Part shown: positions 23,884-32,381 of the stretch, one piece after another
Layout of the letters: each line of letters starts with the position of its first letter
Numbering within the stretch: the first letter of the stretch is position 1
NCBI RefSeq assembly: GCF_900880625.1
Contig: NZ_CAAHFB010000001.1
Location: 372,001-436,000 of the forward strand
From: Halorhabdus rudnickae
GTDB taxonomy: Archaea; Halobacteriota; Halobacteria; Halobacteriales; Haloarculaceae
Direction: 5' to 3'
DNA length: 64,000 nucleotides
Made by a program: the position numbers and the translations under genes
The notes under the pieces: model-generated
The model's input: the letters and a program-made list of their open reading frames with translations, nothing else
Databases searched by the model: none
Told to the model about the DNA's origin: nothing

Positions 23884-24897
23884 CTACAGGTCGTCCAAGT
23901 AATCCCTCCGCTGTTCCATCTTCTCCCGTTCCGTTCGGCGATCGTAGTGCTGTTCGATCACCCGTTGGCTGACGTTTGCTCGGTCATTAACGACTTTGTC
24001 CGGCATATCGCTATTCAGACTGTGGGTGATGCTTCCACGACGAATTGCATGTGGACTCACGCTTGACGGACAATTGTAAGCGGTGTCACGTTCCAATGCC
24101 GTACATTCCCCCAGTTCGCGGTCATGTGGACACTCAGTACTGTAGACACAGGGGCGTGTCCACCGGTAAACATAAGCACGGAGTGTCGTCTTGTTCGTTC
24201 GGCCTTCTCGCGAGGCCAGCATTGGCTTTCGACCGTGCTCGTCAGTCACTGCTGGTCGCTTCGTATCCAACCAGTCGTCCAACAGTTCACACACCTGCTC
24301 AGAAAGAGCGACCATCCGAGCTCCCTTTCCTTGGTTCTTGATCGGTGTGCCCGTCTCCGGACGGTGACGGACCTTGATATACTGTTCGTCTGGGTTGTAG
24401 TCCTCAACATCAAGGGCGTGAACACCACCGACTCGCATCATCGTGTGCCACATCAATGCGATTGCAACATGCTGGATACTCGCATACTCGTACTTCTCCA
24501 GATGAGCGAGCACTTTCGTGGCGGCGTCACTGTCGAGCATCACATCCCGAGAGTTCTCGTCGGGCGTGATCGACGGAGACAATACTTTCTCGCTCAGGTC
24601 CTGTTCTACACCGTCGATTGATTCCAGCCAACGGATGAACACACGCAATGTGTCCATCTGGGTCTTCTCGCTGACCTTGTTCAGGTCACCGTCTTCGCGT
24701 CGCCAGAGTCGGTACCGATGCAATTGACGACCAGTGAGCGTATTGAGGTTCTCAATACCCTCAATCTCATCACACCACCGGACAAAGTGACCAAGACGAT
24801 ACTCATGGCCCTTGAGGGAGGCTTCCGCCAGTTCGTTTGCCTTGTCTGCGAGGTACAGTTCTAGCGCGGTTTTGGGGTCGATTGGTTCGAGACTCAT
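23884..24897 (-). CDS. Tyrosine recombinase / integrase
   Basis: A 337-residue protein from ATG at 24897. An N-terminal SAM-like DNA-binding domain (ELAEASLKGHEYRLGHFVRW) precedes a catalytic domain with Arg in HTMMRVGGVHALD, a Lys-bearing turn near TPIKNQGKGARMV, HAIRRGS, and the nucleophile Tyr in EQHYDRR. All tyrosine-recombinase residues are visible. A longer upstream start would read through the att-proximal region and is unlikely. The att core is 113 bp upstream, so this enzyme probably integrated the element at tRNA-Arg. Confidence 0.92.
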   Translation of the reverse strand: MSLEPIDPKTALELYLADKANELAEASLKGHEYRLGHFVRWCDEIEGIENLNTLTGRQLHRYRLWRREDGDLNKVSEKTQMDTLRVFIRWLESIDGVEQDLSEKVLSPSITPDENSRDVMLDSDAATKVLAHLEKYEYASIQHVAIALMWHTMMRVGGVHALDVEDYNPDEQYIKVRHRPETGTPIKNQGKGARMVALSEQVCELLDDWLDTKRPAVTDEHGRKPMLASREGRTNKTTLRAYVYRWTRPCVYSTECPHDRELGECTALERDTAYNCPSSVSPHAIRRGSITHSLNSDMPDKVVNDRANVSQRVIEQHYDRRTEREKMEQRRDYLDDL

Positions 24898-24989
24898 GTC
24901 TTGTCTACCATTGGTCGAACCGCACGAGTCCCGTGACCACCCATCACGAACCGACCCGCACTGCGCTGAACCGGCCAAAAGGAGGGGTT

Positions 24990-25004
24990 GTCACGCCGCG
25001 TGAC
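24990..25004. promoter_or_regulatory. Palindrome next to attR
   Basis: gtcacg-ccg-cgtgac is a perfect 6-bp inverted repeat 6 bp from the att core and upstream of the integrase. A recombinase or regulator binding site is plausible. Confidence 0.35.
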
Positions 25005-25009
25005 CAAGG

Positions 25010-25023
25010 CCCTCAGCGCCCGT
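25010..25023 (+). repeat. Right attachment core (attR), exact copy
   Basis: ccctcagcgcccgt, identical to 6187-6200 in tRNA-Arg and adjacent to the integrase. It marks the likely right end of the 18.8-kb element. Confidence 0.75.
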
Positions 25024-25114
25024 GAATTCTGCGCGAACGACAGTGAGCACTGATGAGCGCCGGCTGAGGGATTTGCGGTAGACCGCGAGGGAGCGAAGCG
25101 ACCGAAGAGGGCGT

Positions 25115-25138
25115 GGTTCAACTCCCTCAGCGCTCGTC
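25115..25138 (+). repeat. tRNA-Arg 3' end copy, 22 of 24 bases
   Basis: ggttcaactccctcagcgctcgtc matches tRNA bases 6178-6201 with two changes, extending into the T-loop. A longer tRNA fragment than the exact cores, consistent with an older or independent integration. Confidence 0.65.
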
Positions 25139-25359
25139 TTTTCGCGGTCATAATCGCTTGACAGCGACATGTCAACCTCCGACGAACGCAATGCCGCTGT
25201 TTTCGTTCGATGGGCGAATGGGTAGTAGCTCACGCGAGCAGACGTGTACAGCCACGCTGGTCCCATGCTTGAACACTGGGGCAGAATAATGGGGGGGCAC
25301 CCTCGATGGAAAACGATCGCGGCCCAAACTATATATAGTCTGTCAGAAGGGTGGTGAGT

Positions 25360-25830
25360 ATACAACGTATGTCTCTAGCACGGCGAATGGTTCTATTCAG
25401 GTTCATAGGCGCTGACGAGTTGAGCGCGGCTGGCAGCGTACTGCCAACCTACTCTGAGTGTCGAGTCGTCGGCGTTTGCCCACTCGCCAAGGCCAGCCGG
25501 GGCAGTTGGGTGCCAACACATGAACGCCATGCTCCCGTGCAGCGCAATCTAACAGTTCTTCGCATCGGCGAGAACCCGGTGTCCCGAGGAAGCAGAAGAC
25601 TAGCTGTCCGTCTAAGGCTCCGAGCGTCCGAGAGGTGAGCGGTCTGTCGTCGTAAAGCCGAACAAGGTAAACGAAATGAACCCATATTGGCCAAGGAAAG
25701 TGACCTGCCGTTATCAGTTGTCACACGAAACCCGTGACGATGGGAACGACAAAGCAATACGAAGTAAGCGGTCCTGGCCTGTCTAAAACCGTGGATGCAG
25801 TTGCACAGAGGAGAAAATCAATGCGTCATA
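25360..25830 (+). ncRNA. Possible truncated group II intron (domain I-like RNA, no RT gene)
   Basis: This non-coding stretch carries blocks I associate with domain I of bacterial-type group II introns: ggtaaacgaaatgaaccc (25666-25683), ggaaagtgacc soon after, and gaagtaagcggtcctggc (25760-25777), then a region ending gaggagaaaatcaatg where the maturase frame would begin. No reverse transcriptase follows, and no GTGCG 5' end is seen. The match is from memory, so this is tentative. Overlapping reading frames here look accidental. Confidence 0.4.
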
Positions 25831-25885
25831 GACGGATTCGCCATACGCAGTAACGGAATATATAGTGGCAGTACAGTCGGTCGTA

Positions 25886-26332
25886 TCAGCGTTCGAACCG
25901 CCAGTAGGCTACTGCGACAAGACACGCGATCCCACCGGCCAAGAATCCAAGACGAGGGAGTTGTTGCGTCATGAAATCCGCGTCGTAAGTGAGATATCTG
26001 ACCTGGAAGAGATAGATCTCGCCCTCGTACCGTACATTGAAAATCTCGATACTGTCGGGCGGTGGCGTCAGTGAATCAGGAGCGCTGGATATTGACCGGT
26101 TGATCGTTCCTGGGGTGGTCTGACGCGCCTGGTCGAAGATATCACGTTCTCCCTCGCTAAAGTTCGTGTACGCGAAGGTCGGCTGCTCGGCCCGGTCACT
26201 CCAGTCTGCTTCGACATAGAATTCGACTCGATTATCCGGTACGTCCGCCGGAACGAGGATCGGGAGAGCGATCAATCCGATGCCGGCGATCAGCAGGAAT
26301 CCAACCAGAGCGGAGGAACGATTGACGCTCAT
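25886..26332 (-). CDS. Haloarchaeal membrane-anchored protein, two helices
   Basis: A 148-residue protein: an N-terminal helix at about 9-27 (LVGFLLIAGIGLIALPIL), an extracytoplasmic domain of about 90 residues (VEFYVEADWSDRAEQPTFAY onward) and a C-terminal helix at about 125-143. Such N-in/C-in proteins with a small outer domain are common in haloarchaea with no assigned function. It lies between two att copies, so it may belong to a second nested unit. Confidence 0.65.
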   Translation of the reverse strand: MSVNRSSALVGFLLIAGIGLIALPILVPADVPDNRVEFYVEADWSDRAEQPTFAYTNFSEGERDIFDQARQTTPGTINRSISSAPDSLTPPPDSIEIFNVRYEGEIYLFQVRYLTYDADFMTQQLPRLGFLAGGIACLVAVAYWRFER

Positions 26333-27042
26333 ACCCTTACTTTTCGGTCCGGGACATGTATCCGTTGATTATCGCTGACTAATCGGTTATATTATTGATG
26401 AACTGAAAAGCCGGGATCACCCGTTCGATCATGATCGGCGACTTTGCGCTGCCGATAAGGGGCCCCTACGTGCAGCACCGCTTTCGCCATCCCCCAAGTT
26501 CTGTAGAAAAGCTCTGACCGATTTACGCTGTGTATCTCATAGATTCCTCAAATAGAGACGATCAATACCATTTCCTCGACAATCAGACGGCCGATTTCGA
26601 CAGTTTTATGCCCTGAAATCGGTTTCGTATGTCCTTGAACGAGCGCCCTCAGCGCCCGTAGAAGGTTTTTTTGGTTAGATCGAAAGTTAGTCATAGTTCT
26701 GGGTGTCGTGTAAACGAACTGTATTTGCTTTCGTTCGATGAGAGAGTGGTTCACACCGGAATCGCCTAGGTCCCGACTGGTGGCCATGGAGACAATCGGT
26801 CGCTGATTGGCCCAAGATTCATCATCGCCCTCAAGTGCCCAAACGAGCGAGATATCGACCCTTGTATTCCTATTCCCTCTATCTCATCCTCGGTCCTCCG
26901 CGATGTCTCACAGGTTAGCGTCCCGAATCACGGTGCTGTGATCGCCACTGTGGGGCCCGCAGTGGTCGGCCAGTGCCCAAACCTATCAGAGAAACATAAA
27001 CAAAGTTCTTCTCCAAGCAAGCAGATATTTCACTAAGGATAT
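26333..27042. other. 710-bp non-coding region at the element border
   Basis: Besides the att core at 26646 and its T7 run, I see no supported gene. The short open frame at 26548-26787 on the minus strand lacks any recognisable feature. The region upstream of 27043 presumably carries the promoter of the LOV kinase. Confidence 0.45.
26646..26659 (+). repeat. Outer attachment core copy, exact
   Basis: ccctcagcgcccgt, identical to the tRNA core, followed by a T7 run at 26666-26672 that could be the original tRNA terminator. Possible outer boundary of a composite element. Confidence 0.6.
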
Positions 27043-30000
27043 ATGAGAGACACCACATTGGACGGTCATGCGGTGCGACAACGACTTCATGAAATTGTTC
27101 GGAAAAATATCTCATTTGATGAAAAAGCCCAGGAGGCGTTAGAACTTGGAAAACAGTATCTCGGCGTGGACAACGCCTATGTCACTCGGATCGATCAAGA
27201 AACCGATCACTGGGAGATACTCATCACGACCGATACGGCAGATGGACAGCTCCAATCTGGCATCGAACGAGAAATTGAAGAAACATACTGTCGTGAGACA
27301 ATCAACGACGACATCCCTGTCGCACTCCACGATGCACCGAACCAAGGATGGGGTGACGATCCAGCCTTCGAAATCAGCGGCAACCATACGTATCTCGGTG
27401 TTCCACTCGTTACTGAGAACGAACCCTACGGCACCGTCTGTTTTGCTGCCCAAGATCCCCGCTCTGAATCGTTTAGCGAGGCTGAAGTACAGTTTGCGGA
27501 CCACCTTACACGATTGCTTGAACGTGAACTTGAAAAAGAGCTCATCGAGGGCGAACTCACAAATCAAACCAACCTTGCCACGGTTCTTCACCGAGTCCTG
27601 CGACACAATCTTCGAAACGACATCTCTGTCATTCGGGGCCACGCGGAACTCATGGCCGATCAACTGGATGACGATTCTGTCGGTGAAATTGTGCTGTCCC
27701 ACATCGACGACTTGATCCAGTTGAGTGAGAAAGCCCGTGAACTGGAAGACGTTGTCACCACCAGTTCCGAACGACGGACGACGGAATTTGGATCCCTTAT
27801 CGAGGATGTCGTTTCGACGATCAGCCAGAAATTCCCGTCAGCGTCGATAGCAGTTGAATACGACAACGAAGTCCACGGCAGAGTGCTACAGAACTTCGAT
27901 CGGGCTATCGAGGAACTCATCGAGAACGCTGTCAAACACAGCGGCGACAATCCGACGGTCACGGTCACTATCGAGTCTGTCCCGAACGCCATCGAGATCG
28001 AGATCAGCGATACTGGGCCCGGACTTCCCGAGAACGAGGCTGAAGTCCTTACGTCGGGTGAAGAGACCCCACTTGCCCACGGTTCCGGTTTGGGACTCTG
28101 GTTGGCATACTGGATCGTGACTAGCCACGATGGGTCCATCGAGCCGGAGGTCACCCAACACGGGACGACGATGCGGGTGACGATCCCTCGAAAGCCTATC
28201 GTTGGGGTGCAACAACAGTTGACAGAACTCACCCGATCTCGTGACAAGTACAAAACAAGTTTCGAAGAGGCGACTGATGCGATTTCAATTATCAATGACG
28301 ACGGCAGAATTCTCGACGCGAACGAAGCGGCGAGTACCATGTTCGGTGTCGAGCACAAGGAGCTACTCGGCCGGTCGTTACGGGAATTTTTCCCTGACGA
28401 ATTTCCTTTCGAAACCGAGTGGCAGGTCTTTCAAGAATCAGGCACGAGGAGGGATACAGCGACAATTCTCGGTGCTGATGGCCAAGAAAGAACGATTGAG
28501 TATTCTGGAACGACAGATATCATTCCGAATCAGCATCTCTTCATTGGTCGTGATATTACCAAACGCCAGGAGCGCGAACGGGAACTAGAAGTTGCGGAGA
28601 CCGTGTTTCAGACCACACAAGATGCACTGTTCCTAGCAGACGTCGTTGATAATCAGGAGTATCGCCTCAATCGCGTCAACGAGGCGTTCGAACACCTCAC
28701 GCAACGGAACAGCGCCAATATTATTGGACTGAATCCTCGAGAACTGCTGGGGCCTGAGGCGGGAGCCAACGTCCAGTCACAGTTCGGTAAGTGTGTCCAA
28801 AACCAAAAATCGGTTGAATTTGAACAATTGGTGCCAGTGGATAGTGGATCGAGAATCTGGCAGGTGCGAGTGACGCCACTCATGCAGGACGGCGAAGTCA
28901 CGCAATTGGTCGGGGCGATGCGAAACATCACCGAGCGGAAAGCGCGCGAACAGGAGCTTCAGGCCCTGACGGAGCGGTATCAAACCCTGCTCGAGGCGGC
29001 CCCCGATCCCGTGTTCGTTGCGGATGCTGAGACGAAAGAAATCATCGAGGTGAACTCGGCCGCCGAACAGTTGCTCGGGATGTCAAGTGACGAGATTCTC
29101 GGGATGCACCAGTCCGAACTCCATCCCGCTGAGCAGACTGATCTCTATCAGCAATTCTTCGATGAACATCTCGAATCGGGTGGATCCAAGCGGCGACTTC
29201 CTGATGGCTCACACACCGCTATCGTCACCGCTGACGGGGATCGGATCCCCATCGAGATCAGCGCTTCGACGGTCTCGCTTTCCGATCGATCTGTGATCTA
29301 CGGCATTTTCCGGGATATCTCTGAGCAGATTGAACGCGAGCAGGCACTCGAAGCGACCACACACCGTCACCAACTTGCCCTCGAAGGGACGGACACTGGT
29401 GTTTGGGACTGGAGTATCGGAACTGACGAGGTACACTGGAGTGAATCTCTGGAACGGCTGGTCGGAATCGAACCGGGTGCGTTCGAGGGAACCTTCGATG
29501 CGTTCGCGGCGTATATCCATCCTGATGACAGACAAGAGGCCATTGACGCGGTTGAACTGGCTGCCGAAACCGACAGTCCATTTCAAACCGAGTACCGTGT
29601 CCAGCGCCAGGATGGCACATACATCTGGGTCGAATCACGGGGAGAAATCTACGATGATAGAAACAATACTCAGCGTATGGTTGGTATTGTCACTGACATT
29701 ACCGAGCACAAAGAACGTGAAGCGGAACTGACTCGGAAAACAGAGGCAATGGAGAAGGCACCAGTCGCCATTACACTCTCGGACCCGGATCAGCCCGACA
29801 ATCCGCTGGTATACGCGAACGAGCGCTTTAGTGAATTAACCGGATGCGCGGAATCCGAAGTTCTCGGGCAGAACTGTCGATTTTTGCAGGGCCCGGAAAC
29901 GAATCCCGAGCAGGTTGCCGAGATACGCGACGCCATCGAAAATGAGGAGCCGGTGTCAACTGTGCTTCGAAACTACCGGAAAGATGGGACGATGTTTTGG

Positions 30001-30459
30001 AACCGCCTCACGATAGCGCCGATCAGAGACGATGACGGAGAAATCAAGAATTGGGTTGGGTTCCAAGAGGACATCACCGAACGTATCGACCGAGAGCAAC
30101 AACAAGAGTTAGCCGAGGTCGTGTTCGAGAACACACAAGACGCACTGTTCGTTATTGATGTGACTGAGGACCACGAATTCTACATCGAGCGCGTCAATGA
30201 AGTCTATGAAGAGTTTACAGGACTCTCGAACGCCGAAATCGTCGGGAAGACACCCGTTGATGCTGTTGGTGAAGAGATCGGCAGTGAAATCGAATCACAG
30301 TACCGTGAATGCATGGAACGCCAAGAGACTCTCAAATACCCGGAAGAGATTCCAGTTGACGGAGAGATCCGGCAGTGGGAAACGAAGCTTACACCCGTAC
30401 TCAGCGAGGGTACTGTTGACAAATTGGTCGGCGCGATGCGGGATGTCACATCAGGGTGA
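27043..30459 (+). CDS. Multi-PAS sensor histidine kinase with a LOV domain
   Basis: A 1138-residue soluble kinase. Order: GAF at about 20-170; a HisKA-like dimerisation helix with VLRHNLRNDISVIRG near 185; an ATPase domain (ELIENAVKHSG, DTGPGLP, GSGLGLW) to about 385; then six PAS-type domains. The fifth, about 905-1020, contains GQNCRFLQGP, the flavin-cysteine signature of LOV photoreceptors, and NYRKDGTMFWNRL. LOV domains bind FMN and form a cysteinyl adduct in blue light. The kinase core being N-terminal to the sensor array is unusual. No receiver gene is adjacent. Confidence 0.9.
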   Translation: MRDTTLDGHAVRQRLHEIVRKNISFDEKAQEALELGKQYLGVDNAYVTRIDQETDHWEILITTDTADGQLQSGIEREIEETYCRETINDDIPVALHDAPNQGWGDDPAFEISGNHTYLGVPLVTENEPYGTVCFAAQDPRSESFSEAEVQFADHLTRLLERELEKELIEGELTNQTNLATVLHRVLRHNLRNDISVIRGHAELMADQLDDDSVGEIVLSHIDDLIQLSEKARELEDVVTTSSERRTTEFGSLIEDVVSTISQKFPSASIAVEYDNEVHGRVLQNFDRAIEELIENAVKHSGDNPTVTVTIESVPNAIEIEISDTGPGLPENEAEVLTSGEETPLAHGSGLGLWLAYWIVTSHDGSIEPEVTQHGTTMRVTIPRKPIVGVQQQLTELTRSRDKYKTSFEEATDAISIINDDGRILDANEAASTMFGVEHKELLGRSLREFFPDEFPFETEWQVFQESGTRRDTATILGADGQERTIEYSGTTDIIPNQHLFIGRDITKRQERERELEVAETVFQTTQDALFLADVVDNQEYRLNRVNEAFEHLTQRNSANIIGLNPRELLGPEAGANVQSQFGKCVQNQKSVEFEQLVPVDSGSRIWQVRVTPLMQDGEVTQLVGAMRNITERKAREQELQALTERYQTLLEAAPDPVFVADAETKEIIEVNSAAEQLLGMSSDEILGMHQSELHPAEQTDLYQQFFDEHLESGGSKRRLPDGSHTAIVTADGDRIPIEISASTVSLSDRSVIYGIFRDISEQIEREQALEATTHRHQLALEGTDTGVWDWSIGTDEVHWSESLERLVGIEPGAFEGTFDAFAAYIHPDDRQEAIDAVELAAETDSPFQTEYRVQRQDGTYIWVESRGEIYDDRNNTQRMVGIVTDITEHKEREAELTRKTEAMEKAPVAITLSDPDQPDNPLVYANERFSELTGCAESEVLGQNCRFLQGPETNPEQVAEIRDAIENEEPVSTVLRNYRKDGTMFWNRLTIAPIRDDDGEIKNWVGFQEDITERIDREQQQELAEVVFENTQDALFVIDVTEDHEFYIERVNEVYEEFTGLSNAEIVGKTPVDAVGEEIGSEIESQYRECMERQETLKYPEEIPVDGEIRQWETKLTPVLSEGTVDKLVGAMRDVTSG

Positions 30460-30630
30460 ATTTCAGTTCCCGGTCGCGGGGTTGTCCAAAATCGTTCGAA
30501 CCGTAGTTCGTCAGTAATCAGGTCGTCGCGCCTAGACCGTACTCAGTCAGTCTGAATTGGCAATTCCAGTATGAATATTGGCCCGGTTGGGTTGTTGTCT
30601 TTGCTCCAGCCCCCCCCCAGGCGGAACGGT

Positions 30631-30992
30631 TCAGATACTGTGTGGACAAGATTGTAACCATCCAGCGTCGGGTTTGAGGGTGAAGATGATCTCTCGAGTC
30701 TTCAAATCCGCGAAGAGGGTAGAGATGACGACGTTGGCATCAATGACTAGCGTCATTTTTCACGTCTATACTGTTCTTCGACGCGCTTGCGTCCGCTCGT
30801 ATGAATTTTTTCGGCGAGTTCCTGCACGTCGCTCTGGGAGAGTTCGCTCTCACTGGTGAGTTCGTCCATCACTTCGAGCGCTTCGATCTTCTCCTGGATG
30901 GCCTGTCGAGTGACCTCACTTCAGTTGATTTCCGGGTGTTTTTGCATTCGCTCTTTGGGATCGTCATCAACGTTGACCGTGATACTTGGTAT
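30631..30992 (-). pseudogene. VapBC toxin-antitoxin remnant
   Basis: The antitoxin frame (30992-30753) reads PSITVNVDDDPKERMQKHPE, then IN-TGA-SEVTRQAIQEKIEALE; the TGA at 30923-30921 replaces the Trp usual in this ribbon-helix-helix motif. Its start codon is ATA. Its stop overlaps the toxin ATG at 30756. The toxin begins MTLVIDANVVISTLFADLKT, the PIN-domain start with the first catalytic Asp, but stops after 41 codons at 30631, next to a run of nine C. Both genes are dead. Confidence 0.75.
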
Positions 30993-31199
30993 ACAGGAAT
31001 CTATGCGTACACAGGATTCTGTGTCTTTCGGTGGGTTTCAACGAGCGCGATTTTGAATACCTCACGCCCCGAAATGAGGTCCGTTCGTCTATCGAACGAG
31101 CGCCCCAGCGATCGTGTGTTTCGAACCGATCACGCTTTGACACCCTCAAATAGATCCGAAAACTGGGCGTTCACGCGGAGGAAATACTCGGTTGTTACT
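30993..31199 (-). other. Possible further coding debris
   Basis: On the minus strand a frame reads NAQFSDLFEGVKA, a stop, then SLGRSFDRRTDLISGREVFK. This looks like a broken gene, but I cannot assign it. Confidence 0.25.
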
Positions 31200-31997
31200 C
31201 TATTTCGGAACATCTGTGTCGAGTCGCCAGGTAAAGATCGCTTTGAGAACCACGACTAAACTGTTCCTGTCGCCTTCACCCCAGATTGCGGTCTCCGAAC
31301 GCGGGTCGGACGGGCTTGCCTCAGATCCGTTGACGAGGGCACTCACGAGCGTTTTCTGCCCGTCAACCATCATGAGTCGTCCAGCCGACGTATCCGACCA
31401 GACCCACAGCGACTCGAACATCGTCGCGTCCGGGATCTCGTCTTGAATGCGGTCCTGGACGGCCGGAGAAACCCCCGCGAGTTGGATCGAGACTCCCCGG
31501 TCGGCTGCCGTCCCTAACTGTTCGATGATCTCCGTAGTGAGGAGGTCCTCGACGGTCATGTAGACGATCTCCTCGTCCGCACTGGCGAAAAAATCTAGTA
31601 CCCGGTCTGTGATAGCGGCCTCTCCGTTGACTGTCCAGACGCCGAACTGTTCTGATCGGGGCTGGGGAGACTCGATTTCCGCCAGTGCGGTCTGTAGTAC
31701 TTCGATGCGGCGGTTTAGTTCATGTTCGAACGTTCGACTCGCGGTTTCGACGGAAATCGCCCAGAACTGTTTCGGTGAGGAGTGCTGAATATCGACGAGA
31801 CCTCGATCGTGCAGTTCGTCTATCGCATCGTACACCCGAGTCCGTGGCACCTCCGAGATGCGACTCACGTCTCTCGCCGTCCCTGAACCGAGAGTCGTCA
31901 GTGCGACGAACGTCCGTGCGGCGTAGGTACTCAAACCGAACTGCGTGAGTTGTTCGACCGCTGCAGACTGCGGGTCCTCGCTTGGATCGCTGCTCAT
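31200..31997 (-). CDS. TrmB-family transcriptional regulator
   Basis: A 265-residue protein from ATG at 31997. The N-terminal winged helix has LTQFGLSTYAARTFVALTTL, GTARDVSRISEVPRTRVYDA and ELHDRGLVDIQHSSP, the TrmB pattern, followed by a short coiled coil and a C-terminal effector region (residues about 115-265). TrmB proteins sense sugars and repress or activate metabolism genes. It is divergent from a paralogue at 32382; the 384-bp space has an inverted repeat. Confidence 0.88.
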   Translation of the reverse strand: MSSDPSEDPQSAAVEQLTQFGLSTYAARTFVALTTLGSGTARDVSRISEVPRTRVYDAIDELHDRGLVDIQHSSPKQFWAISVETASRTFEHELNRRIEVLQTALAEIESPQPRSEQFGVWTVNGEAAITDRVLDFFASADEEIVYMTVEDLLTTEIIEQLGTAADRGVSIQLAGVSPAVQDRIQDEIPDATMFESLWVWSDTSAGRLMMVDGQKTLVSALVNGSEASPSDPRSETAIWGEGDRNSLVVVLKAIFTWRLDTDVPK

Positions 31998-32290
31998 TGT
32001 GATGGTCGGTATCCGGCCGGCCAAATCCGGCCATGTCTGGTGACCGGACCGGCACGTACCAGCGCAGTGGTTGGGACACAGAACTGGACTACGTGCCGAT
32101 TGATCGATTTGGCCCCAGTCCGTATATCTCTTTTGTGATTAAACGGGTTACATTAGTGCTTCACGAACGCCTGGACGTCCGTACACCGCATTCCTGTGCT
32201 ATATGTTGTAACTGAGATCATTACACTAGCAATGCCACTCCGAACGATCCCATCGCTCGCTTTCGGACCAACTACTGGAACGATCGATAC

Positions 32291-32329
32291 GACAGATAGA
32301 CACAACGATAGTGACAATATCTATCTGTC
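32291..32329. promoter_or_regulatory. Inverted repeat between the divergent TrmB genes
   Basis: gacagataga (32291-32300) and tctatctgtc (32320-32329) form a perfect 10-bp inverted repeat with a 19-bp spacer, 53 bp before the ATG of the plus-strand regulator. It is a likely operator for one or both TrmB-like proteins. Confidence 0.5.
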
Positions 32330-32381
32330 TCGGGGGAAAACCGTCAGTCTATGCCTGGGGCTTCCCAGGAGGTTGGGACAC

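Larger units (their letters stand above)
6187..26659. mobile_element. Integrated element in the tRNA-Arg 3' end, integrase-bearing, with nested right ends
   Basis: The 14-bp core ccctcagcgcccgt at the tRNA 3' end (6187-6200) recurs exactly at 25010-25023, 113 bp beyond the start of a tyrosine recombinase, and at 26646-26659. A 22/24 copy reaching into the T-arm lies at 25115-25138. The simplest element is 6187-25023 (18.8 kb). The outer copy at 26646 is followed by a T7 run (26666-26672), which could be the displaced original tRNA terminator, suggesting a second, nested unit. Contents are accessory: toxin-antitoxin-like pairs, nucleases, zinc ribbons, decayed duplicates. Confidence 0.78.

Noticed and set aside
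25351-25757. Two overlapping frames on opposite strands
   Set aside because: Neither has a family feature; both lie over the intron-like non-coding block.
25360-25830. RNase P RNA
   Set aside because: The conserved CR-I and CR-V sequences of archaeal RNase P RNA are not visible.
26548-26787. 79-codon minus-strand frame
   Set aside because: It crosses the att core and the T7 run, with no domain or good start context.
3793-30992. Stop-codon recoding (Sec, Pyl or TGA-Trp) as a common cause of interrupted genes
   Set aside because: All three stop codons and two frameshifts are involved, and all long intact genes use Trp TGG and normal stops.
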